Below, one piece after another: positions 6,066-15,047 of a stretch of DNA of 19,031 bases. This DNA is from Promethearchaeota archaeon. Its GTDB lineage: Archaea; Asgardarchaeota; Lokiarchaeia; Sigynarchaeales; SOKP01. Within the stretch, counting starts at the first letter, position 1. Every line of letters starts with the position of its first letter. The notes under the pieces are model-generated. The model did no database searches and had not been told where the DNA came from. It saw only the letters and a program-made list of their open reading frames with translations. Location of the stretch: positions 1 through 19,031 of the forward strand of contig JAHLWJ010000052.1 in assembly GCA_019057975.1 (NCBI GenBank). Reading direction: 5' to 3'. Both the position numbers and the translations under genes were made by a program.

Positions 6066-8603
6066 ATAACAAAGGAAGAATTATTTTATGACACATTAGA
6101 AAAAATATTTATGGGAGTTAAAATTGAGGATGGAATTAAATCGGGTTATATAAATTTAATAAGAATTAAATCCTTGTATTTTAAGAAAATTTTTAAGATA
6201 CTCAAGCAAGATATTAACAAGAAATTAGAAGAACATTCTGATTTTAGAGAAGAGTTTTTCGATAAGTTATACACCTTTTTCAAAAGATACTTTTCGGAAA
6301 TTGGCTCGATATATTTTCAATATACCCCTCTACATCAAAATATTTATGAGAGAGTATATACTGATAATAAAGATATATTTCTTTTTTGGAAGACTCATAT
6401 GCTCTATTATGTTAAGACTGAGAGGGTTTTTGAAAATTTACATTTTGAATTAGAGGATTTTAGATTCAGTTTTAACATGGACTCTCTTGATAAGAATAAA
6501 TATAATAAAAACAAACAATTATATTTTGAATTTAAGAAAAGAGGAGAAAATAATGATTTGAGTTTTAAAGTAATAAATGCTCAACCGAGTGAGGCAAAAC
6601 TAACAGGAATTCTAAAAAATATAAAAGAAAATGGTATAAATATTTCAAGACAATTGGTACTTAAAGCATTTAAAGTCTTTAATAAACAGAGTGAAATAGA
6701 TTTTTTTATTAATAAGAATGTAAAAGAATTTCTAAAAGAACAATTCAATCTCTGGATTTATGAATATATTTTCAAAGGTGAGAGTAAATGGACGGAAAAT
6801 CGCATTAGTGAACTTCAAATTTTAAGAGATTTTTCATATAAGATTATTGATTTTATTAGTCAATTTGAAAACGAATTAGTAAAAATCTGGAATAAACCAA
6901 GATTTGTTAAGAATTCTGATTATGTCATAACCCTTAACAAGATTGCTGATATAGATTTTGATATCATAAAAAAAATATTTAATCATTCAAATTTGGATCA
7001 GCAAATAAAAGAATGGAGAGATCTTGGTATACTTGATGAAGAATTTGATAAAAAAGAGATTTATGTTAGAGATTTAGAAGGACTGAAACTTAATTTAAAT
7101 TATAAATATCTTCCAATAGATACCAAATACTTTCCAGATATAAAATACGATATATTAAATGTATTTGATAATTTACATAATAATTTAGATGGGTGGCTTA
7201 TTAAGAGCGAAAATTATCAAGGTCTTCTAACAATTTTGAACAAATTTAGAGATAAAATCCAAACCATATATATTGATCCCCCTTTTAACACTGGTCAAGA
7301 TTTTGATTATATTGATAAATTCCAAGACTCTACATGGCTTACATTTATGGAAAATCGTTTAAATCTTGCTAAAGATTTATTAAACTCAAAAGGAAGTATT
7401 TTTATGCATTTAGATGATAATGCTAATTATTTAGGTAAATTCCTTTTAAATTCGATATTTCAAAAAGGTAATTTTAGAGCTGATATCTGCACTTTTCTCG
7501 GTTTCAATAAAAAGCATGAAATTATACCAATGAAGTTCGTGGAACAATCGGAAATTATTCTACACTACTCAAAAAGTGATCAATTCACCTTTAATAAGAT
7601 TGTAAAAATAAAAGACAGATATCTCATAGGATTAAAAGGTCAGAATAAACCCAAATTTACAAATAAATGTCTAGAATTACTTAAAAGCTATTTAATCGAG
7701 GATTCTTATATTAACTATTTTTCAGATGGCCTATTTCAACCATTTAGTCCTAATATGATTGCTACAACCACAAAGATTAAAGAAAAGGGAAAAATTAAAA
7801 CAATATTTAATGATGTTTATATGCCATATTGGGAAAATGGTATGTTTACTAAAAGATCTCTTTTTAAAAAACTAAAAATAGACCAAGACTGGGATGAGAT
7901 ATACTTCTTTGATGTAATTGGAAATGTGTGGACTGATATACAAAGTTTCAGACATTCTGCAATAAATCGAAATGAAAATCAAGGATTTAATACACAAAAA
8001 ACTGAAAAATTGTTAGCCCGAATGATATTATCTACGAGTAATGTTAATGATATCGTTTTAGACTTCTTTCTCGGCTCAGGTACTACATGTGCAGTTGCTC
8101 AAAAATTAAAAAGAAAGTGGATAGGTATTGAAATGGGAGAACATTATAATGAGGTTGTCTTACCGAGAATGAAGAGAGTTTTAGCTGGTAGAGAAAGAGC
8201 TACTAAAAAGATAAAAAAAGTTGGAATTACAAAAATGGTTAATTGGCAAGGTGGAGGATTTTTTAAGTATTATGAACTTGAACAATACGAAGATATCTTA
8301 AAGAAAGCTAAATATGAAGATACTGAGTTTTTTGATATTTCTCAAAAGGATCCTTACAATAATTATATATTTTTGAAAGACCCTAAATTGATTGACGCTT
8401 TAGAAATAGATTATGAGAAAAATTCGGTTCATGTTGATTTTACCAAATTATACGATAAAGTTGATGTACATGAATCTCTTTCTAATCTACTTGGAAAAAA
8501 TATTAAAAAGATTGAAGAAAATTTAATAGTATTTGAAAATGACGAAACTATCCTTCTTGATAATTTAGATTTTAAGATAATAAAGGACTTAATATGGTGG
8601 TAA
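6066..8603 (+). CDS. mod: Type III R-M modification subunit (Mod), beta-class adenine methyltransferase
   Basis: N6-adenine methyltransferase and DNA-recognition subunit of a type III R-M system; it forms a complex with the Res subunit encoded next. From ATA 6066 it is 845 aa; from the first ATG (6111) 830 aa. Catalytic DPPFNTG (motif IV) is at about residues 404-410, and the SAM-binding FFLGSGTT (motif I) at about 667-674. The IV-before-I order with the recognition region between them is the beta-class arrangement of type III Mod proteins. The N-terminal 390 residues are longer than in classic Mod proteins and form a helical domain typical of archaeal members. I prefer the AUA start because TKEELFYDTLEKIF upstream of Met16 reads as coding and a GGTGA lies six bases before it. 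The Res gene begins 4 bases after the stop. Confidence 0.9.
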   Translation: MTKEELFYDTLEKIFMGVKIEDGIKSGYINLIRIKSLYFKKIFKILKQDINKKLEEHSDFREEFFDKLYTFFKRYFSEIGSIYFQYTPLHQNIYERVYTDNKDIFLFWKTHMLYYVKTERVFENLHFELEDFRFSFNMDSLDKNKYNKNKQLYFEFKKRGENNDLSFKVINAQPSEAKLTGILKNIKENGINISRQLVLKAFKVFNKQSEIDFFINKNVKEFLKEQFNLWIYEYIFKGESKWTENRISELQILRDFSYKIIDFISQFENELVKIWNKPRFVKNSDYVITLNKIADIDFDIIKKIFNHSNLDQQIKEWRDLGILDEEFDKKEIYVRDLEGLKLNLNYKYLPIDTKYFPDIKYDILNVFDNLHNNLDGWLIKSENYQGLLTILNKFRDKIQTIYIDPPFNTGQDFDYIDKFQDSTWLTFMENRLNLAKDLLNSKGSIFMHLDDNANYLGKFLLNSIFQKGNFRADICTFLGFNKKHEIIPMKFVEQSEIILHYSKSDQFTFNKIVKIKDRYLIGLKGQNKPKFTNKCLELLKSYLIEDSYINYFSDGLFQPFSPNMIATTTKIKEKGKIKTIFNDVYMPYWENGMFTKRSLFKKLKIDQDWDEIYFFDVIGNVWTDIQSFRHSAINRNENQGFNTQKTEKLLARMILSTSNVNDIVLDFFLGSGTTCAVAQKLKRKWIGIEMGEHYNEVVLPRMKRVLAGRERATKKIKKVGITKMVNWQGGGFFKYYELEQYEDILKKAKYEDTEFFDISQKDPYNNYIFLKDPKLIDALEIDYEKNSVHVDFTKLYDKVDVHESLSNLLGKNIKKIEENLIVFENDETILLDNLDFKIIKDLIWW
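8596..8600 (+). promoter_or_regulatory. Shine-Dalgarno pointing at an AUA start (type III res gene)
   Basis: GGTGG inside the last codons of mod (8596-8600) is followed by a 6-base spacer and then ATA at 8607, the same geometry as in front of mod. The frame is closed by the mod stop at 8601-8603, so no earlier start exists. The first conventional start in frame is TTG 8658, which has no Shine-Dalgarno. Confidence 0.6.
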
Positions 8604-8606
8604 TCA

Positions 8607-11597
8607 ATAACTGAACTTCTACTTCAGCACATAATAGATGGTATAAACTTCGACCTCTTGGAAGAGAATTGGAGCAGTTTTAGGTTTTTAAGTTTTTCAA
8701 AGGATAAAATATTATTTCCTTATCAACAAAATGCTGTTAAGAATGCTATTAAAGCTTTATGGAAATATTATCAAAATCTGACTGATTTTACAAAAGATGA
8801 GCATTTAAATATAAATGATACGAGAAAATTAAAAACAATTCAAGCTTATGAAGAAAATGGTTTAGATACTGATATTGATTTTGATTTTCAGAAAATCAGG
8901 GAAGATATTAAGCTAATTCTCGGTGAGTTTTATCCAGAGATAGAAGATAAATTAAGCTATAAGGAGTTTATAAATCGAATGAGCTTTTGGATGGCTACAG
9001 GAAGTGGAAAATCTCTGATAATAGTAAAAATGATTGATATAATAAAAATTTTAATTGACCGAGGAGAAATTCCAGATAATGACATACTATTTTTAACCCA
9101 TAAAGATAACCTAATAAATCAATTTAAAGTTTTGGTGGAAGAATTTAATAAATATAATAATTACTCCAATATTATATTAAAGGACTTAAGAGATTTACCC
9201 GAAGTAAAGAAACAAAGACAACTGTTAAGAGAAGGGGATATAATTGTATACTATTACCGTTCAGATAATCTAAGCGATATTCAAAAAGAAAGGATTATAG
9301 ATTTTAGAAATTATTTTTATAATGGAGAATGTTATGTTTTTTTAGATGAAGCACATAAAGGAGATAAAGAAGAATCGAAACGGCAATATATCTTTTCTTT
9401 AATCTCAAGAAATGGTTTTCTGTTTAATTTTTCAGCGACATTTATTGATATTAGAGATATTTTAACTTGTGTTTATGAATATAATCTAGCAACATTTACT
9501 AATAATGGATTTGGGAAGCATCTTAAAGTTCTTCACAAAGATATAGTAGCTTTTAGAGAAAAAGAAGACTTCAATGAGGATGAAAAAGTAGAAAATATTT
9601 TGAAATCTCTTATTCTGCTCACCTATACAAAAAAAAAATATCAAGAACTTTTAAAGATTCAAAAAAACTTATACCATAATCCCTTGTATTTAGTTTTAGG
9701 AAAAACGGTAAATACTAACAATGCTGATTTAAAACTTTTTTTTAGAGTCCTACATAAAATTGGTAAAAAACAAATAGAAAAAGGTTTATTTAAGTCTGCC
9801 TTGGATGGTCTTATAAAAGATCTCAACGAAGATCTCAAGTATACATTTGAGCCGAAAGCAAAATTTGAATATGAGGAGGTTGACTTCAGAAATATTACAC
9901 AAAAAGATATTTTAAGATTCGTCTATAATTCAAATAGTCTTGGAGATATTGAAATAATCAGAAGGATTTCAAATAAACAAGAATTAGCTTTTAAATTGAA
10001 AACAAGCAATAAACCCTTCGCACTTCTTAAGATCGGAGATATCTCAAAGTGGATTAAATCTGAATTACGTGGTTATGATATTCAAGAGAAGTTTGAGGAA
10101 GATACATTTTTTGAAGAATTAAACAAGGAATACTCAAGTACTAATATTTTAATAGGCGCGCAATCATTTTATGAAGGATGGGACTCTAATAGACCAAATA
10201 TAATTAATTTTATTAATATTGGACTAAAAAAAGATTCAAAAAAATTCATTCTTCAATCAGTTGGACGTGGAGTACGTATTGAACCCATTAAAAATAGAAG
10301 AAAACGACTAAACCATTTATTTAACGCAGGAATTATCCCAAATGAAGAATTATCCGAAGGAAATTACAATAAATTAAAGAAAAACGTAATACCCTTAGAA
10401 ACTCTCTTTATATATGCTACAAACAGGGAAGTAATTACAACTATCCTCCAACAATTGGATGATTTAAGAAAAAAAAGTATAGACCTTATACTCTCCTCTT
10501 TTAAGAAGAACCCCTCGATAAAAGATATCCCTCTTCTCATCCCAAAGTTCATTTATTCTGATGAACCAGTTGTACGAAATAAGAATATCCCTAAATACAA
10601 AATTACTAAAAAAAATTATGAAGAAATCAATCGTTATTTTAATTATATAGAGGATGATAGGATAATTCTTATGAATTTTAATACATCTCCTGAAAAAATA
10701 AAAAAAGTAAGAGAATTCATAACGAATAAAAGAAATTTCTCTCTAAATATTGATTATTATATTAATATGAATATTCAAATACAAAATTTATTTAATTTTT
10801 TTGATCTTACATTAATAAAAGACATAGAGCTAAAGGAATTAACCGAAGAAATAGGACATTATAAAAAGATTTGTGTTAAAGCGGAAAATTTCGAAGATTT
10901 TGAAGATAGAATTGAGCTTGCAAAAGATTTGAATTTGAAAAAGAAAGAATTAGACGATTTATATGGAAAAATTTCAAGGAAAGAATATGAAGAGAAAGTA
11001 AGACAATTTCATGATTTAGAAGAATTCACGATAAAAAGAAAGAAGTTTAATTTAGTTAATAACAAGAACCATTATTATAACCCTATCTTAAAGACAATGG
11101 ATAAAGATATCGATTTTATCAAACATATTATTAAAGTAGAAAGCGAAGTTAAATTTATCAATGCTTTAGAAGAGTATTTAGCAGAAGAAGATAATAAATT
11201 TAAAGAATTTGATTGGTGGTTTTTTAGTAAAATAGATGAAAGCATAGATAGAATTTTTATTCCATACTATGATTCTAATAAAATAAGGAAATTTTTCCCA
11301 GATTTCATTTTTTGGTTGAAAAAAGATAATTATTATTACATATTATTGATTGATCCTAAAGGTACTGAACACTTAGCTTGGACAGATAAAGTAAAAGGTT
11401 TTAAAAACTTATTTGAAATCAAAAATGTTGAAAGGAAGTTTACATATAAAGGATATGAAGTATATTTCAAATTATTACTAAGAACTGATGATACTACAAA
11501 ATTGAAATCACGTATTAATGAATATTCAAATTACTGGTTTGATGATATTGAGGTAATTTTTGAAAAACTCCCAAAAATAATATCTAATAGTGTTTAA
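8607..11597 (+). CDS. res: Type III R-M restriction subunit (Res), helicase-endonuclease
   Basis: ATP-dependent restriction subunit that works with Mod to translocate or signal along DNA and cut it. From ATA 8607 it is 996 aa; a TTG at 8658 would give 979. Superfamily 2 motifs are in order: Walker A ATGSGKS at about 130-136, DEAH box 247-250, SAT-like FNFSATF near 275, and motif VI QSVGRGVR at about 550-557. The C-terminal endonuclease has PD at 898-899 and DPK at 916-918 (FFPDFIFW and LLIDPKG), a PD-(D/E)XK site. The segment encoded before the TTG (ITELLLQHIIDGINFDLLEE) reads as normal protein, and GGTGG lies six bases before ATA, so the longer form is likely. It follows mod in the same operon. 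All key motifs are intact, so the system looks functional if the AUA starts work. Confidence 0.9.
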   Translation: MTELLLQHIIDGINFDLLEENWSSFRFLSFSKDKILFPYQQNAVKNAIKALWKYYQNLTDFTKDEHLNINDTRKLKTIQAYEENGLDTDIDFDFQKIREDIKLILGEFYPEIEDKLSYKEFINRMSFWMATGSGKSLIIVKMIDIIKILIDRGEIPDNDILFLTHKDNLINQFKVLVEEFNKYNNYSNIILKDLRDLPEVKKQRQLLREGDIIVYYYRSDNLSDIQKERIIDFRNYFYNGECYVFLDEAHKGDKEESKRQYIFSLISRNGFLFNFSATFIDIRDILTCVYEYNLATFTNNGFGKHLKVLHKDIVAFREKEDFNEDEKVENILKSLILLTYTKKKYQELLKIQKNLYHNPLYLVLGKTVNTNNADLKLFFRVLHKIGKKQIEKGLFKSALDGLIKDLNEDLKYTFEPKAKFEYEEVDFRNITQKDILRFVYNSNSLGDIEIIRRISNKQELAFKLKTSNKPFALLKIGDISKWIKSELRGYDIQEKFEEDTFFEELNKEYSSTNILIGAQSFYEGWDSNRPNIINFINIGLKKDSKKFILQSVGRGVRIEPIKNRRKRLNHLFNAGIIPNEELSEGNYNKLKKNVIPLETLFIYATNREVITTILQQLDDLRKKSIDLILSSFKKNPSIKDIPLLIPKFIYSDEPVVRNKNIPKYKITKKNYEEINRYFNYIEDDRIILMNFNTSPEKIKKVREFITNKRNFSLNIDYYINMNIQIQNLFNFFDLTLIKDIELKELTEEIGHYKKICVKAENFEDFEDRIELAKDLNLKKKELDDLYGKISRKEYEEKVRQFHDLEEFTIKRKKFNLVNNKNHYYNPILKTMDKDIDFIKHIIKVESEVKFINALEEYLAEEDNKFKEFDWWFFSKIDESIDRIFIPYYDSNKIRKFFPDFIFWLKKDNYYYILLIDPKGTEHLAWTDKVKGFKNLFEIKNVERKFTYKGYEVYFKLLLRTDDTTKLKSRINEYSNYWFDDIEVIFEKLPKIISNSV

Positions 11598-11786
11598 ATA
11601 ATAAAATTAAATTACTTATGTTAAAAAATACAATTATAAAGTATATATATAAATTTAAAAATAAGAGATTTCTAATTTTTTAAACTCCACTATTTTTTAA
11701 ATAAACCTTTAATAATTAGACTTTAAAGCTCTTACTTTTTTGTTAAATATAAGAACATCAAAATAAGCTATTAAGGGTTGTAAAAA
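11598..11786 (+). promoter_or_regulatory. Promoter region of the Argonaute operon
   Basis: About 190 bases of very AT-rich sequence between the res stop and the HNH-APAZ start. It contains a TATATATAAATTTA tract at 11643-11656 and further T/A-rich tracts near 11690-11710 that could act as TATA elements, and AAGGG (11773-11777) ten bases before the TTG start. It is the only sizeable gap upstream of the HNH-APAZ/pAgo genes, so a promoter is expected here; the exact element cannot be fixed by eye. Confidence 0.4.
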
Positions 11787-13196
11787 TTGATTCTAAAAAG
11801 AAAAGCTAAATTAATGCAATATGGGATTTCTCAAGAACATGCTGAGGAGATTCTTAATCGAGATTATAATTTAACCAAAATAAGAACAACTTCTATTAAA
11901 GAATTACTAAAAATCTTTTCAGAGAACAAGGTCAAAGAATGGAAAGAAAAAATAAAGAGAAAACGAATTCCAAACAAGGATTTCTACAAACTAATGAATA
12001 AAAGCGAATTTGAATGTGTTTTATGTAAATTTGGAAACAAATTACCTGTCATAATCCATCACATAGATCCCTATGAAGTATCACAAAATAATGAGTTTGA
12101 TAATCTTATTTTGCTATGCTTAAATCATCATGACCAGGTTCATACACACTCGGATCTTACACGGGATAAATTCCCTCTAGAGATTCTAAAAAAATTGAGA
12201 GAGAAAAGATATAAGGTAGTTAATAAAAACCAATATGAGTTAGAGCTAAATCGGATAGAAGGAATTGAAACTGAGCCTGTTAAGCAATTAGGTTACTTAT
12301 TTGCTAATCTAATTCCCGTTCAAATCCCTAAAGAATTATTTTGCATAGCTGATACGGAATTTAGAACTTATTATAATATATTTGAGGAAGTTAAAAAGAA
12401 AAAAGTGATTTTACCACCCTTTATTCTAAAGGAAGAAAAGTTTATTACAATTAGTAAGGTAGAAAAATTAGAACAGCTTGGAGATATAATTGATTTTGAT
12501 ACTCTCAAATTAGTAGATCTTCATGACTGGTTATCTAAGGAATCTACTCGGCGCTACATATTTGAGTTAATAAATAATTGGATCAAGGAATTATGTTTTT
12601 TAAGAAAAAAGCATCTAAGTTATATCCTAAAATCCAAAACTGTTTACTATAAATTTAAACCGCGAGTTTTTCCTAAAAATGATACAAGTAAAAGAGATTG
12701 GGACAGAATTAGAGAGAGATGGATATATGGTTCTAAAGGTTTAACATGTCTAAAAGCTTACACCTCAAAAACCACGGGAGATGTCTTTAATTTCCAACAT
12801 CTTGCTGTAAAGATAAAACCAATTTATCTTGAGAATCGAATATATTTATCTTTAATTCCTACATGGATTTTCACCATTGACGGTTATAATTTTTGCTCAT
12901 CTGAGGAAACTAAGAAACATCATGAAGAAATGAGAAGTTCTAAAAGTAATTTTAATAGAGGTCAATCTCGATTTTTCACCTTCTGGTATTGGTATTTATT
13001 TAGAAAACCTTTACCAGAATATTTTAGAACAAGGCAATATAACCCCCAAAGGGTTCAAGAGCATTTAGAATTAATACGCATGGGGAAACCACTACTCTTT
13101 GAGTTGAATTATCGCCCAACTATTAAAAGGGAAGATGAAAAATATGAATTACAAGAAAATTATTTACTTAAATTACATAAGAAGGTATCAGGATGA
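11787..13196 (+). CDS. HNH nuclease-APAZ protein of a short pAgo system
   Basis: A 469-aa fusion. Residues 75-120 are an HNH nuclease: Cys77-x2-Cys80, His91-His92-Ile-Asp94-Pro, Asn106, and Cys111-x2-His114 with His115; the Cys and His pairs would bind structural zinc and His92 is the likely catalytic base. The C-terminal part, about 165-460, has the character of an APAZ domain, the structural stand-in for the N/PAZ part of Argonaute in short pAgo systems, including the block YLSLIPTWIFTIDGY (353-367) and the final LFELNYRPT. Together with the overlapping pAgo it forms a predicted heterodimer in which target recognition activates the nuclease, as in SPARHA-type systems. TTG at 11787 is chosen because an in-frame stop lies three bases before its preceding codon and ATG at residue 10 has no ribosome site. 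The stop overlaps the pAgo ATG by 4 bp (ATGA). Confidence 0.85.
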   Translation: MILKRKAKLMQYGISQEHAEEILNRDYNLTKIRTTSIKELLKIFSENKVKEWKEKIKRKRIPNKDFYKLMNKSEFECVLCKFGNKLPVIIHHIDPYEVSQNNEFDNLILLCLNHHDQVHTHSDLTRDKFPLEILKKLREKRYKVVNKNQYELELNRIEGIETEPVKQLGYLFANLIPVQIPKELFCIADTEFRTYYNIFEEVKKKKVILPPFILKEEKFITISKVEKLEQLGDIIDFDTLKLVDLHDWLSKESTRRYIFELINNWIKELCFLRKKHLSYILKSKTVYYKFKPRVFPKNDTSKRDWDRIRERWIYGSKGLTCLKAYTSKTTGDVFNFQHLAVKIKPIYLENRIYLSLIPTWIFTIDGYNFCSSEETKKHHEEMRSSKSNFNRGQSRFFTFWYWYLFRKPLPEYFRTRQYNPQRVQEHLELIRMGKPLLFELNYRPTIKREDEKYELQENYLLKLHKKVSG

Positions 13197-13741
13197 GAGT
13201 ATGGAGAATCAGTGAACCAGAATTAATATTTTCGAGGGGGAGTAGAGATGTTAATCCATGTATTGGACTAATAAAATATGGCCCTTGTGGACCAGATATT
13301 AATAAAGAAGCAGAATACTTACCAATCCGTGTGGGACTTATTGGAACTGTCAATTCTATTAATGGAATTAAAGCTTTTCTTTACAATCTCTCAAATAAGA
13401 TTTATCCAATTGATAAAGATAAGGATTATTTAACCCTTTTTCCCGGTCTTTCCCAAATTTCCAAAATTAATTGTAAAATATCTCTTTCAAAAACTTGGGA
13501 AGATATTATTACTAAAAAAGAATTCGATGCTTGTCTTCAAAAGCTCTCCCGAGTAGAAAGAGGACAAGAATACATTAATCTTTTTGAAAAAAAATTAGAA
13601 GCTATGATTGTTAGAGAACCACCTCCTCATATCATACTGTTAGCAGTAATTAATGAGGAATTAGGTCATTTTCAAAAACAAGGTATGAAAACTCATATTG
13701 TTAAATTGCTAAAAGAACTTTCAGCGATAAATCCATTCTAG
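13193..13741 (+). CDS. Short prokaryotic Argonaute, N-terminal (MID) part, frame-disrupted
   Basis: The first 182 residues of a short pAgo. It starts at ATG 13193, overlapping the HNH-APAZ stop by 4 bp. The opening (ISEPELIFSRGSRDVNPCIGL, then GLIKYGPCGPD and IRVGLIGT) is typical of short pAgo N-termini, followed by the first half of the MID Rossmann-like fold ending near PHIILLAVINEELGH (about 143-157). The frame then runs into TAG at 13739. The remaining MID and the PIWI domain continue in the -1 frame from about 13705-13741 onward. Loss of one base in 13705-13741, or a sequence error, would explain this. As it stands this piece alone lacks the guide 5'-end pocket completed by the next ORF. 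Confidence 0.8.
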   Translation: MRVWRISEPELIFSRGSRDVNPCIGLIKYGPCGPDINKEAEYLPIRVGLIGTVNSINGIKAFLYNLSNKIYPIDKDKDYLTLFPGLSQISKINCKISLSKTWEDIITKKEFDACLQKLSRVERGQEYINLFEKKLEAMIVREPPPHIILLAVINEELGHFQKQGMKTHIVKLLKELSAINPF

Positions 13742-13749
13742 CTGCTCAA

Positions 13750-14649
13750 ATGAGTGGTGGAGATCTAGACTTTCATAATATAATCAAAACTATTGGTTTA
13801 AAATACCAAAAACCAACTCAATTAGTCACCGAAAGAACTTGGACTCAAGAAGAAGGCAAAACGCAAGATCCATCGATGGTTGCTTGGAACTTTTCAGTTG
13901 GGCTCTATTATAAAGCTACGGGAATCCCTTGGAAAGTTATTGATTTATATCCAGGAACATGTTATGCAGGAGTAGGATTTTATCCAGATAATATTGCACA
14001 AGGGGGGCAGATGGGTGTAAGTATGGCACAGATATTTTTACATACTGGACACAGTTATGTTTTACGCGGACAACTATTTCCATGGGATTTTAATCAAGAT
14101 CGAAATCCTCATCTCGATGAAGATCATGCTTCTGCATTGATGATGGATATCGTGAATGAGTATAAGAACCACATGGGGCAAGAACCTCAGAGAATAGTGA
14201 TACATAAATCCACTGAATTTAATAAAGAAGAATTAAAGGGATTTAATGAAGGAGCAAAAACTATTCCAGATAAGAATTTTGTTTGTATATCAAGAAAAGA
14301 TGTTAGATTTTATACTGATGATCAGTATCCTGTTGTAAGAGGAACGGTAATATCAGTTTCGAACAATGAACATTTTCTTTATACTTCAGGTTTTATCCCA
14401 GCCTTAAACACATACCCTGGCTCTCAAGTACCTACGCCCCTCTATGTCAAATTACATGACTGTGATTCAACTTATGAACAATTATTAACTGAAATTATGG
14501 CTTTTTCTAAATTAGACTGGAATAATGCTGAATTTTGTAGTAAATTTCCAATTACATTAAAAGTATCTCATAGAGTTGGAATAATTTTAGCAGAAGCAAG
14601 AGCAAGAAAAATTCAAAATTTACCTAAACAGTATAGATTTTATATGTAA
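13750..14649 (+). CDS. Short prokaryotic Argonaute, C-terminal MID-PIWI part, catalytically inactive
   Basis: 299 aa from ATG 13750; the same frame is open back to 13705, adding residues such as SILAAQ. It holds the end of MID (DLDFHNIIKTIGL, then YQKPTQLVTERTW) and a full PIWI domain: WNFSVGLYYKATGIPWKV (46-63), GTCYAGVGFY (69-78), QRIVIHKSTEF (147-157), LYTSGFIPALNTYPG, and DWNNAEFCSKFPITL (256-270) up to the C-terminal YRFYM. The catalytic tetrad of slicing Argonautes is missing: the first Asp position appears to be Gly76 and the one in the HRD-like motif is Ser154. Short pAgos are normally inactive and use a partner nuclease, here the HNH protein. No Shine-Dalgarno precedes 13750, so independent translation would rely on coupling to the stop 9 bases upstream. 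Confidence 0.85.
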   Translation: MSGGDLDFHNIIKTIGLKYQKPTQLVTERTWTQEEGKTQDPSMVAWNFSVGLYYKATGIPWKVIDLYPGTCYAGVGFYPDNIAQGGQMGVSMAQIFLHTGHSYVLRGQLFPWDFNQDRNPHLDEDHASALMMDIVNEYKNHMGQEPQRIVIHKSTEFNKEELKGFNEGAKTIPDKNFVCISRKDVRFYTDDQYPVVRGTVISVSNNEHFLYTSGFIPALNTYPGSQVPTPLYVKLHDCDSTYEQLLTEIMAFSKLDWNNAEFCSKFPITLKVSHRVGIILAEARARKIQNLPKQYRFYM

Positions 14650-14673
14650 TTTATATTTTGGAGGAATAAAAAA

Positions 14674-14823
14674 ATGAATAAAGCTACTGAAGAAATGTTC
14701 GATGATATGCTATCAACAGCAAAAATATTAGTTGAAGCTCCTAATTATGCTAACTGGGATCTAGCTTATTATATTGCAGATAATATTATAGGGAAGATAA
14801 GTCTTTCATCTCCAAAAAATTAG
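14674..14823 (+). CDS. Small acidic ORF after pAgo (49 aa)
   Basis: ATG at 14674 with a strong GGAGG at 14660-14664. The product is 49 aa, beginning MNKATEEMFDDMLSTAKIL and ending GKISLSSPKN. It looks like two amphipathic helices; no family is recognised. It starts 24 bases after the pAgo stop on the same strand, so it is probably the next gene of that operon or the first of the HEPN cassette. A regulator, antitoxin or assembly partner for a neighbour is possible, but nothing in the sequence decides. The good ribosome site and operon position support a real gene. Confidence 0.55.
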   Translation: MNKATEEMFDDMLSTAKILVEAPNYANWDLAYYIADNIIGKISLSSPKN

Positions 14824-14855
14824 ATTTATTATTATTTTAATCAAGGTTTGATAAA

Positions 14856-15047
14856 ATGTTTGAAGATGAAAAGGAAATCATTCATGATGATCGTCATTTT
14901 AATGAAGATAATCTTACTAATGAAATTTATTCAAAAGATCTTACAAAAATAATATATAATTCTCCAGAAGTGAAATTAAAAGAAGTAAAATCAGCAGAGA
15001 GTTTTATAATTATATTAATTAATACACTTTTCCCTTTTGAAATTTGA
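14856..15047 (+). CDS. Small acidic ORF before the HEPN gene (63 aa), possibly frameshifted
   Basis: ATG at 14856 gives 63 residues rich in Asp, Glu, Asn and Lys (MFEDEKEIIHDDRHFNED at the start) followed by a hydrophobic segment (SAESFIIILINTLFPFEI). I do not recognise it. From 15019 the +1 frame is open and reads FSLLKFESLNELEVLKKKKM up to TAA at 15094, 3 bases before the HEPN gene's ATG codon region. A one-base shift in the TTTTCCCTTTT tract would join the two into a protein of about 80 residues that ends just ahead of the next gene. The unshifted 63-aa form is equally possible. Same strand and tight spacing suggest co-expression with the HEPN gene. Confidence 0.4.
   Translation: MFEDEKEIIHDDRHFNEDNLTNEIYSKDLTKIIYNSPEVKLKEVKSAESFIIILINTLFPFEI

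Noticed and set aside
13168..13353. Minus-strand ORF across the HNH-APAZ/pAgo junction
   Set aside because: It overlaps two well-supported genes in an operon and encodes nothing recognisable.
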